Below are positions 34,625-42,494 of a DNA stretch of 64,000 nt, piece by piece. The stretch's first letter is position 1. Every line of letters begins with the position of its first letter. A program made the position numbers and the translations under genes. Source of the DNA: Streptomyces sp. NBC_01471 (GTDB lineage Bacteria > Actinomycetota > Actinomycetes > Streptomycetales > Streptomycetaceae); assembly GCF_041438865.1 (NCBI RefSeq), contig NZ_CP109450.1:1364001-1428000 (forward strand), in the 5' to 3' direction. Below the pieces are notes generated by a model that saw only the letters and a list, made by a program, of their open reading frames with translations, searched no databases and was not told where the DNA came from.

Positions 34625-35065
34625 CTAACCAGCAACATGATCGCCCGGACAAGTCCTAAGCGACAGGCAGGCGACGAGGTGCAGCCCTCGACCACCGAGG
34701 CCGGCGGCACGTGCACGTCGTCGCCTCGCCGGTGCGGTGCTGTCGTCGGTGACTCGGATTCGAAGCTCATGGTCGTCGTGTCGCAGACGCAGTCGGACAT
34801 CCCCGGAACCGTGGATGATCGCGTTGGACACCAACTCCGAGACGACAAGCCGGGCGTCCTCTGCCGGCGCCTCCGGCAACGACCACTGCTTCAGGACGGT
34901 GGCCGTGGTTCGTCGTGCCTGAGCGACGTGCACATCCATCGGCTCCATGGCCATCTCGAAGACGTGAGAGGCCAGCGGACACCGAGCGGGCGCGGCGCCG
35001 ACGACGTGGGCACCACCGTCGGCGCCTCCAGGTCGGGGTGGCGTTGCTGTCCGGTACGTGGTCAT
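34625..35065 (-). pseudogene. HATPase (RsbW-like) regulator truncated by IS5
   Basis: The ATP-binding fold of small actinobacterial anti-sigma-like kinases is visible: N-box ARLVVSELVSNAIIHG, G1 box IRVTDDST and G2 box GLGGRGLHLVACLS. At 34658 the frame enters the IS5 end and stops about 10 codons later (LRTCPGDHVAG), so the last 25 or so residues of the domain are lost. ATG 35065 is the likely start. It is transcribed divergently from the XRE regulator, a pairing seen in whiJ-type Streptomyces loci where the HATPase and HTH proteins work together. Confidence 0.8.
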
Positions 35066-35195
35066 GCGCACATCGCACCGTGGCTGCGCGATCCGGAACA
35101 GGGGAAACCGGAGGGGGGAAATCTTTGTCAAGGGGGAAAAGCAGGGGGGAGTTGAGGGAAGTATTGGCTTTCTCCCACGGATAGGGGTCAGACTC

Positions 35196-36443
35196 ATGGC
35201 GGTGGATCCATTTGCCGAGCTGCTCCGTCACCTGCGGCGTAACGCGAATAGGACGCAGGACGAGCAGGCCGGTGCGATCAACGCCGCTTCCGGCCGGGCA
35301 ACGATGACCCGCCGAGAGGTGAATCGGTACGAGAACGGTGCCAACGTTCCGACGGACCACACCCTGGGGAACATTGCTTTGGCCTGCGGCGTCCCGCTGG
35401 AGCCGCTGCTGCGCGAGGCGAAAGCCGCCCGCGCCAGGCGGCGAGAGAAGAACAAGGCCGAGGCGGAGGACCTGGACGACGTGAAACGCCGAACGCTGTT
35501 GGGAGGCGCAGTCATCGGTGCGGCTGCGGCGGCCGAGCCGTGGGGCCGGCTGGCCTACGCACTCAGCAAGGGTTCCAAGATCGACCCTGAGTCCGCGGCG
35601 ATGCTTATCGATCATGCGGCCCGGTTGCACGTGGACGAGCTGAACGAGAGCGCGCTCAGCCTGCAGTCTCGGGTCGAGGCGCACTTGGACGCGATCACCG
35701 CAGCCCTTCCCCGCGCCGGAGCCCACGAGCGAGCCCTGACCATCGCGGCGGGGGAGACCGCTGCTCTAGCTGGATGGGTTGCCTGGGACCTCGGCGAGCA
35801 CGACAAGGCCACTTCCTATTACGGAGTGACCTCGGAGTGCGCGAAGAAGGCTGGACACCCCCCGCTGCGCGCCCTCGCTCTGGGCTACGCGAGCTACGGT
35901 GCCCCCAGCCCTGCGAAGGCGCTGGAGATGCTTTCGCAGGCAGCTCAGGACGTACGCGGACGTGGCAATGCAACCGCCGCAGCGTGGGCCCTGGGCCGGT
36001 ACGCGGAGGAGGCCGCTCAGTCAGGCGATGACGCCGGCGCCCTTCGTGCTCTCGACCAGGCCAAGTTCGCCTATGACTTCGCCGACCACACGAGCGAGCA
36101 GGCGTGGGTCCGCTTCGTGACGCCGTACCGGATGGACTCCTTGACCCTCTCGGTCTACGGCGAACTCAAGCGTCAGGAGCTGACGGCCACAGCCGACTCC
36201 GCAGTCGAGCGCCTCGGCGGTGAACTACCCGAGTCCGGTGTGGTCGTCCTGGGTGACCTGGCGTCCGCCCTTCTGTGCGGCGGCGACGTAGACCGCGGGG
36301 CCTACGTCGCGCACCGGTTCGCCGCAGCGGCGGCGTCGAAGCCCAACACCATGGGCCGGCAGCGGGCCCAGGCCATCGCTGCCGGGCTCCCCGACACTGA
36401 GCATGACCTGGCCAGCCACCTGCTGACGTTCGCGACGCTGTGA
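35196..36443 (+). CDS. XRE-family regulator with TPR-like domain
   Basis: A 415-residue regulator. The N-terminal cro/C1-type HTH (FAELLRHLRRNANRTQDEQA, TRREVNRYENGANVPTDHTL) is followed by a linker with KRRTLLGGAVIGAAAAAEPW and a long helical repeat region resembling the TPR domains of Streptomyces WhiJ/BldD-neighbour proteins. ATG 35196 has AGGGG upstream. Its last 67 codons lie in the 616-bp direct repeat, and a headless copy is at 3927-4129. The divergent HATPase partner is broken by IS5, so this protein may act alone. Confidence 0.83.
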   Translation: MAVDPFAELLRHLRRNANRTQDEQAGAINAASGRATMTRREVNRYENGANVPTDHTLGNIALACGVPLEPLLREAKAARARRREKNKAEAEDLDDVKRRTLLGGAVIGAAAAAEPWGRLAYALSKGSKIDPESAAMLIDHAARLHVDELNESALSLQSRVEAHLDAITAALPRAGAHERALTIAAGETAALAGWVAWDLGEHDKATSYYGVTSECAKKAGHPPLRALALGYASYGAPSPAKALEMLSQAAQDVRGRGNATAAAWALGRYAEEAAQSGDDAGALRALDQAKFAYDFADHTSEQAWVRFVTPYRMDSLTLSVYGELKRQELTATADSAVERLGGELPESGVVVLGDLASALLCGGDVDRGAYVAHRFAAAAASKPNTMGRQRAQAIAAGLPDTEHDLASHLLTFATL

Positions 36444-36856
36444 AGCGTCGAAGCGCACAGGCTCGGTGAGAGCGAGGCGCTGTAGTGGAGACCTCTACCG
36501 CGGGCGCGTCTCATCGACGACCCAGGACAGGTACGCCTCCGACCCTCCGGTCACAGGCAGCGTAATCCACTGGGGGACGTCGTACGGGTGCCTCTCGTGC
36601 AGCCATGCCTCCAGCGCGGGGAGGCGATCCGACGACGTCATGTAGGAGATCCGCCACTCCTGAGCCGCCTCGACCTTCCCCTGCCACCAGTAGAAGGCGG
36701 TGATGGGCGCATCAATGTGGACGCCCGCCGCCAGTTTGCTCTCAACAGCGCCTCTGGCGAGGGTCTTCGCCTGCTCCTCGTCGTCACTCGTCGTCTGCGC
36801 GATCACGATCTCGGGGTCCATGCGGCTACCTCTCCAGCTCGGGTACCGCGACCCTA
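36241..36856 (+). repeat. 616-bp direct repeat, right copy
   Basis: Contains the end of the intact XRE regulator and the second cutA. Since the regulator is complete only here, this is probably the original locus and 3927-4542 the transposed copy. Confidence 0.9.
36495..36821 (-). CDS. cutA: CutA-family divalent-cation tolerance protein (copy 2)
   Basis: A 108-residue CutA1 homologue identical at the protein level, as far as I can read, to the copy at 4181-4507. The nucleotide changes seen (for example in the EAAQEW and GKVE codons) are silent. It carries the same ITAFYWWQGKVEAAQEW and HPYDVPQWITLPVTGG motifs. It lies tail-to-tail with the XRE regulator and 52 bp from it. Purifying selection or a recent duplication would both explain the identity. 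Confidence 0.85.
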   Translation of the reverse strand: MDPEIVIAQTTSDDEEQAKTLARGAVESKLAAGVHIDAPITAFYWWQGKVEAAQEWRISYMTSSDRLPALEAWLHERHPYDVPQWITLPVTGGSEAYLSWVVDETRPR

Positions 36857-37569
36857 TCCATGTGTTCTACGCAGGCCAGCGAGAGGGGCGGAGGCGGCCC
36901 GTAGTGATCGAGCCGCCATGATCTGCAGACGCCGGGCGCGAATCTGTTCCAGGCCTGCCGGGTTCAGCACCCCAGCTGACCGTCCCTGGGGAGCCGTCGA
37001 AGTGTCGCCTCGTGGCGGCAGCACGGCGCCCAGTCGGTGCCGCGTACCTGGCGCAGGGCTGGGACGCGGTCGCCCGGAGTGCGGCACCACAGGCGTCGCG
37101 GCCCGGCGCAAGGCGCTGAACGCCGTCGAGCGCGCGGCGTACCGGGATGTGTTGGAGCGGCTGTCCGAGCACCGCCGCAAGGGCATGGTGATCGTCCGCG
37201 ACAGCCGTCAGGTACTGATCCCGGCGACTTGTCCCTACTTACCTACCGGTAGGAAGCCTTTCACGGAATGGTCTGAACGCGCCAGTACTGCCAGCCGCGG
37301 CTGCCGCTACCCACGACGACCACGCCGCCTACCAGGCACAACTGAGGCACTGCTGCCCGGGTCACGGGCACGAGCCCCTGTCTTCAGGTCAGGCTAGTGC
37401 TGTCACACCTGCCCCGTCGCCGGAGCGACAGTGATGACCCTAGTGCGAGCCCTCGGCCCTCCACAACGGTCGTCTTGCCATGCAATCCAAACGTTTCCCA
37501 CTCTTGATCGATCATACGGAATGCTCGCCCAAGTCGTTCAAGGCCCACGCACTGATACGAAGATCCGCT
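36857..37569. other. Gene debris between the direct repeat and the Gabija-like operon
   Basis: From 36920 to 37040 the sequence is related to the small frame at 13974-14216 (VPG, SAP and EPSK-type pieces) but frameshifted. From 37075 to 37260 a plus frame encodes ARRKALNAVERAAYRDVLER and KGMVIVRDSRQVLIPA, a coding-like fragment I cannot name that lacks a start. The rest, to the stop of the helicase gene at 37570, shows nothing recognisable. Confidence 0.4.
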
Positions 37570-39477
37570 CTAGCGCAGACCGCTGTCGTGGACAGACCAG
37601 CCGCGGGCCGTCATCGCCTCGACGTACGGTTCGGCTCTTGTGCGGTGCGCGGCGAAGGCGAGCAGGTGAGTGGGGCGGGTGGCGCCCACGAAGACGAGTT
37701 GTGCCGCGCGCTGGATCGTGATCAGGGCTTTGGAGGCGTCCTGTTGTCGGCTCAGGAGTCCGAGAACCTCGTGTACGTCGTGCTTCTTGCCGCTGCGTTC
37801 CAGGCATTCGAGGATGAGTGTGGCCGCGTGGGTTTCGCCCTTGGCGCTCTGGATCGATCCTGCAACCGACGCCACCATAACGTGGTCCGCATCAGCCGAC
37901 GCATCGAGCACGGGCGCTGGCTGGGCGATGTACGGGATGTGGGCAAGAGGATCTGCCAGACGGGCGACACCTTTCAAGGGGCTCTGAGTCAGGTCCGGCA
38001 GCAGCCGCAGAAGCCGGGCGGTGAGGACTGCCCACTCGACGTGGCTGTTGAGAGGGCTGGTCAGCAGATCGTGCAGAACCAGGCGTGCCCTGCCTCCGGC
38101 GGTGGCAGGGTCTCGGTCCAGTCGCCTCAGCGGGGGCAGACCGCCGACACTGGCGAGTCGGGCTACGTCACGGATTGCGTTCCACATGAGCGTGATCGCT
38201 GCGTGGTTGTCGCCGGATCGCCGCTGGGCCTGGGCGGCGCGTGCCGTCGTGATGAGACTGCCGGTTGTCTGGACCGGCGTGCTGGTGAAGCCGGGTACGT
38301 AGCAGGAGAGGGATTGCGGAAAGGCTTTGGCGCTTCCCCGCGTGAGGCGGGCGCCCAGGACGCGGGGCGGGTTGTCCAACAGCAGCTGGCGGGGGACCGT
38401 GGCCGCTGCCATCCGTTCGAAGGCCGGTACCACTTCCGCGACGGTGTCGTCGTCGAAGAGCAGGAGGGCGACGGCCCCGTCGTGGCCGGCGCCGTCGATG
38501 CGTTGGCGGCGGTGGACCGTGAGGTCGCTGGCGAGTGCTGCGATCTTGCTGCCGAACCTGCGGCTGACGGGGAGTTGGGCGGCGTGCGGCAGGGGGAATG
38601 ACGAGGGCTGTGCGGCATCCGGTGCGTCGGCGAAGATGCGCTGGTTGATGTCACCCACGCGCTGGACGACCGTGCCCGGCGGGCCGAAGACCTTGTCGAG
38701 CAGGCGTTGCTGGAGGTCGCTGGTGTCCTGCATTTCGTCCAGGAGGACGAAGGGGAAGCGGTGGGCGGCGGCCAGCGCGAGCTGGGGGTGATGAAAGAGG
38801 TGGTGCTCGGCGAGGGCGAACATGTCGTGATAGCGGAAGACGCCTCGCTCGGTGAGCATTTCCTTGAGCGCGGCGAATTGTTGGCCACTGTCACTGGATG
38901 CTTTGAAGGGAGGAGTGCCGTCAGGTCCTGTCGCGATAAGGTCTCCGCCGTCGCAGACGTAGCGGGCCTCAGCGACGAGTGCGGGGCCGTTCGTGCGGTG
39001 TCCGAGTGCGGTGTTGAGTTTCCGGAACCGGGGGTGGCGTTCGAGCAGCCGGAGGGCTTCGTCCGCGTAGGCGTGGTCGTCGACGGTCTGGACTTCAATG
39101 CCCCGGGACCGTAGGGCCGGCAGGGCGAGGAAGGTGTTGGTGAAGGCCTGGATCGTGCCGATGAAGTGCGGGTACTGCAGCAGGCGGCGTCCCGCCGGTG
39201 TGGCGGTGAGGCGGTGGGTGATCTCGTCCTTGGCCGTGTTGGTGTGGGACAGGACGCAGATGCCGCGTGTCGGCGAAGCCCATGCCTGGCCCAGGAGGGC
39301 GAGCTTCAGACCGATCAGGCTGGTCTTTCCCGAGCCGGGAGCTGCCTGGAGGTCCATGGATTCCAGGCTCTGGATGAAGTTCCACTGTTCCAGGTGGGGC
39401 AGGTCGAGGCCGAGTTGCTGGGCGAGGGATTCGACCTTGTAATTGATGAAGGCGTCGGGGGCGTAGGGGGATGTCAT
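37570..39477 (-). CDS. gajB: UvrD/Rep-family helicase, GajB-like
   Basis: A 635-residue superfamily-1 helicase. The Walker A is AAPGSGKT (45-52), motif Ia LSHTNTAKDEI, the Walker B FVLLDEMQDTSD (about 243-254), and the C-terminal motif QLVFVGATRPTHLLAFA. In Gabija defence systems GajB senses nucleotide or DNA ends and partners with the OLD nuclease GajA. It is longer than the classical GajB of about 490 residues. Its ATG lies 3 nt after the stop of the nuclease gene, with GGGAGG upstream, so the two are co-transcribed. Gabija-like identity rests on the OLD-plus-UvrD pairing. Confidence 0.8.
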   Translation of the reverse strand: MTSPYAPDAFINYKVESLAQQLGLDLPHLEQWNFIQSLESMDLQAAPGSGKTSLIGLKLALLGQAWASPTRGICVLSHTNTAKDEITHRLTATPAGRRLLQYPHFIGTIQAFTNTFLALPALRSRGIEVQTVDDHAYADEALRLLERHPRFRKLNTALGHRTNGPALVAEARYVCDGGDLIATGPDGTPPFKASSDSGQQFAALKEMLTERGVFRYHDMFALAEHHLFHHPQLALAAAHRFPFVLLDEMQDTSDLQQRLLDKVFGPPGTVVQRVGDINQRIFADAPDAAQPSSFPLPHAAQLPVSRRFGSKIAALASDLTVHRRQRIDGAGHDGAVALLLFDDDTVAEVVPAFERMAAATVPRQLLLDNPPRVLGARLTRGSAKAFPQSLSCYVPGFTSTPVQTTGSLITTARAAQAQRRSGDNHAAITLMWNAIRDVARLASVGGLPPLRRLDRDPATAGGRARLVLHDLLTSPLNSHVEWAVLTARLLRLLPDLTQSPLKGVARLADPLAHIPYIAQPAPVLDASADADHVMVASVAGSIQSAKGETHAATLILECLERSGKKHDVHEVLGLLSRQQDASKALITIQRAAQLVFVGATRPTHLLAFAAHRTRAEPYVEAMTARGWSVHDSGLR

Positions 39478-39480
39478 CGC

Positions 39481-41362
39481 TCAGACCTCCCTGCACAGGT
39501 ACGTGAAGGCGGCCACGAGGTAGGGCGGCAGGTCTTCATCGGTCACGGGCGTGCTCTGCAGCAGCCGGGCCGCGTGATGAGCGGCGATCGGCTTACTGCC
39601 CCGGCCCATGCGCAGCGGCTCATAAATGTCCAAGGCCGCCTTTTCCAGGGGAACGTTGCTCTCTCGCCACTTCTTGACCTCCTCCTGCGCCAGTCGGTCC
39701 AGGTCGGCGAGTCTGTCCGCGGTGGGCCAGGTGGTCTTGGAAGCGACAGCGGCACGAACGGCCTGGTGCATCAGGGTCGCCATGGTCCAGGAGCTGGCGG
39801 CCAGGTCGTACTCCAGCGTCCAGTGGTTGGAGACGAAGGTGCGTACGTGGCCGCTGTCCTCCTCTTTCAACCCTGCGACGTGCTTTTCGATCCCTTGCTT
39901 GGTCATCTCCGCCGAGCACTTCAGCTTCTTGCGCATCTCCGCGGAGGTACCTGCGGGAACCAGGTCCCGGTCCCGGATGCAGGCCACGGCGACCGGTATC
40001 TGCTCGCCCTCGCGTTGGAAGATCCGGCTGTAGCGGAAGAGGCCGACGCCGCCGACATTGACGACGCTGACGCCGCATTCGCTGAACGACCGGCCGACCG
40101 CCTGTGCGAGGGCGGGCAGGACGATGGCTTCGGCGTCGCCCTCGACGATTGCGACGCTGCGGGCGAAGAACAGGTTGGCCTTGGTCACGTCGAGGAAACG
40201 GGTGAGGAAGGCGTAGTCGCCCTCATCCAGCTTGGTCAGGCCCGGGGCCAGGCGGAAGGTGGATCCGCGGGCGACGAGGGTGAGGTGTTCGACCGGGATG
40301 GCCGAGGCCAGGTTCGGGCTGTGGGTAGTAAGGATGACCTGGACCGGCGGCGTCTCCACCGTGTTCGCGGTCTCGGCGCGATCCCGCAGGAGGTCCATGA
40401 TGCGGGTCTGAAGCTGCGGATGGAGGTGGGCTTCGGGTTCCTCGATCAGCAGAAGGGGCGCGATGACGCTGTTGCCGAGCAGGAGCAGTTCGGCCGCCAT
40501 GAACAGGGCGTTGTTGTAACCCAGACCGTGTCTGGTCCACTCCCCCGTACCCGCGAACAGCGTGAGTTCCAGCCGCTCCAGCGCGCGGGCGAGCGTGGCA
40601 TCACCCGCAACGCCGATCTCACCGCGCAGGACGTCGGAACCGATGGAGAACTTCTGCAGGTAACCGGTGTTGATGTCGTCCCGGGCCGTCTTGATGGCCT
40701 CGTTGTCGCTGATGTGCCGCTCCGCACGGCGCAGGATGCCGACCAGGGTGGAGGCGCTGCCGCTCTCCTCGTCGAAGTCGTCCTCACCTTGTGCGCGCAT
40801 GGCGGGGTAGCCGGCCAGGATTTGCGACAGCCGTGATCCGCGGCCGGAGCGCAACTCCGCCTCGGCGTCCCGCAGGGGCCGCAGGTAGGTGGCCTTCAGC
40901 AGTTCACGTGCGGCACCGTCCAGGGCCGGCCCCTGCCCATCACGGCCGGTGCGCGTGGTCATCGCGACGCGGTGGGGACGCAGCGGGTCCATCAACTCCG
41001 CCTTGACGGTGACGTAGAGGGCTACGTTGCCCTCATCGTCCGTGGTCAGCAACTCAAGGAAGACGGCCTGTTCTTCCGTCGTGAGGCCCTTGAACCCGCA
41101 GGTGATCTTGAAAGTGCCCGCGCGGCCGTCCGGTCCGACGTGGAAGTCGTCGCGCGCGATGCGGTAGAAGTCAGCCGCGGTCGTCAGCAGGCACAGGCGG
41201 ATCGCATCGATGTATGGCCGTCTTGCCGCTGTCGTTCTCGCCGACGAGGACGTTCGTGGCCGGACCGAAGTCCAGGCTCAGGCTGGCGTCCTTGTCGCCG
41301 TCCTTCTGCGGCGCCGCGCCGAAGATCCGGAAGTTCTCCGCGTACAGGCAGGCAAGGTACAA
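39481..41362 (-). pseudogene. gajA: OLD-family nuclease, GajA-like, frameshifted
   Basis: From TTG 41362 (GGGGGAC upstream) the frame encodes YLACLYAENFRIFG and the ATPase P-loop VLVGENDSGKTA. One extra base near 41212 then shifts it to a stop about 15 codons on. In the next frame, IIDAIRLCLLTTAADFYRIA continues and the rest is intact: Walker B LLLIEEPEAHLHPQLQ, then the TOPRIM nuclease domain with VAIVEGDAEAIVLPALAQ and CIRDRDLVP. Restored length would be about 627 residues, within reach of GajA/class-2 OLD enzymes, which nick DNA when nucleotides are depleted. As written the product is inactive; a sequencing error is possible. Confidence 0.8.
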
Positions 41363-41842
41363 CGACGTCCCCCGAGCGATGAGGCCCGCGCCCTGACTGG
41401 CCCAGGCGAATGCAACCGCCTCAAGTACCCCACCCGTAAGCGGTTCTGACACATCATACGATTCATCGCAACACTCGTGCCTCGTTGGGAAAATCCGCCC
41501 CCTAAGCTGGAAATGGACACGTCAGGTCGTCAACTCCAACAGTAGTGCGGGACCGTCATGGCGGCGCAGCCATAAGGGAGGGATGGACCCTCACAACTGG
41601 TGGGCATGAGGGCAAGGCGCCTCCTACGCACACGGCACGGCGATGCCGCGCAGAGTGGGCACGTCGACGGGTTCGTGCGTACCTAGTCGCTCTGGACACG
41701 CACGGCGAAATTCGACCCGGCCGCTGATTTTCATCGTGCCGCAGCGCTCTGAACTGGGAAAATGCTGGACGGCAGCGCCGTTCGGGTGTTACGCCGGTTC
41801 TGTCGCCGACCAAGGACAAGGGCACCAGCCAATCTTGGCCGA
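41363..41842. other. Intergenic region between gajA-like and xis genes
   Basis: About 480 bp. It should hold the promoter of the nuclease-helicase operon (AT-richer near 41430-41520). The frames here have Arg/Thr-rich shadow composition, and I see no gene. Confidence 0.4.
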
Positions 41843-42076
41843 TCAGGTCGCGCGCTTCACCGCTTGAGCTTCCAGCCATGCCTCCACCTCCGGCCAGCGG
41901 TAGCGCAAATAGCGGCCGACCTTGTGGGCTCGCGGCCCCTGGTGTCGGTGATTCCATATGTAGACCGTATTCAGAGGTACACCCAGAAAGTCGGCCAGCT
42001 CCTCCGCACTCATCAAGGGACAATGGTCCCCCACGCCGCCAGCTACTTCTTCCGCGCGGGCAGTGGTTCGACGCAT
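41843..42076 (-). CDS. xis: Excisionase-type HTH protein (element B)
   Basis: A 77-residue protein with an HTH_17 domain: MSAEELADFLGVPLNTVYIW, then NHRHQGPRAHKVGRYLRYRW and PEVEAWLEAQAV. It is similar in plan to the protein at 30144 but not a close copy. ATG 42076 is chosen because GGAG lies 6 nt upstream; a shorter start at 42013 would still include the whole HTH. It is divergent from the integrase gene, unlike element A. Confidence 0.8.
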   Translation of the reverse strand: MRRTTARAEEVAGGVGDHCPLMSAEELADFLGVPLNTVYIWNHRHQGPRAHKVGRYLRYRWPEVEAWLEAQAVKRAT

Positions 42077-42245
42077 GGGCACTCCAGAACGGTTCGAAGC
42101 GGGCAGGAAAGAACCACGTGAGCGGCATTCCGCCGTGGTGGCACACGGAACGTTTGCATTAAATTCCGGCCGGACCAAACAGAGGGCCTCTCGACGAAAT
42201 GCCTACGACTCTTGCGAACTCTCGAAGGACACCGGCGAATTTTCA

Positions 42246-42279
42246 CTGAGGGTTCGGCGAGGGCTCGCCGAACCCTCAG
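42246..42279. promoter_or_regulatory. Perfect 15-bp hairpin between divergent xis and int
   Basis: CTGAGGGTTCGGCGA (42246-42260) pairs fully with 42265-42279 around a GGGC loop. It lies in the divergent xis/int spacer, where a terminator would have no gene to serve. Operator, recombination-accessory site or relic terminator are all possible. Confidence 0.55.
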
Positions 42280-42494
42280 CGAGCATTCACCTAGGTGAAA
42301 TCTTCTCTACCGCTCTGCACCCTTTGTCACGAAGACCCCAAGAATGCATTTGACATCTTCAGCTCGCCTGGATCAACATTCAATTCACTCAGGGCGCGAT
42401 GAACGGGCAGACAATCTCGCCGTCGACGATGGCCCTGATTAAAAAGAGTCCACAAATAGACTCAAAGGGCCGTTGGAAACTAGGAGTTGAGTCG

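Larger units (their letters stand above)
33352..34656 (+). mobile_element. IS5-type (IS427-like) insertion sequence with passenger gene
   Basis: Ends GGACTTGTCCGGCCGATCAT and, inverted, GGACTTGTCCGGGCGATCAT match over more than 20 bp with one mismatch. TA is duplicated outside (33350-33351, 34657-34658). Length 1305 bp, longer than a normal IS427-group element because about 300 bp containing a minus-strand gene lie between the transposase stop and the right end. It disrupts an HATPase regulator gene. Confidence 0.9.

Noticed and set aside
39166..40836. Open frame of 556 codons on the plus strand over the Gabija-like genes.
   Set aside because: Shadow of the helicase and nuclease genes, which show Walker and TOPRIM motifs on the other strand.
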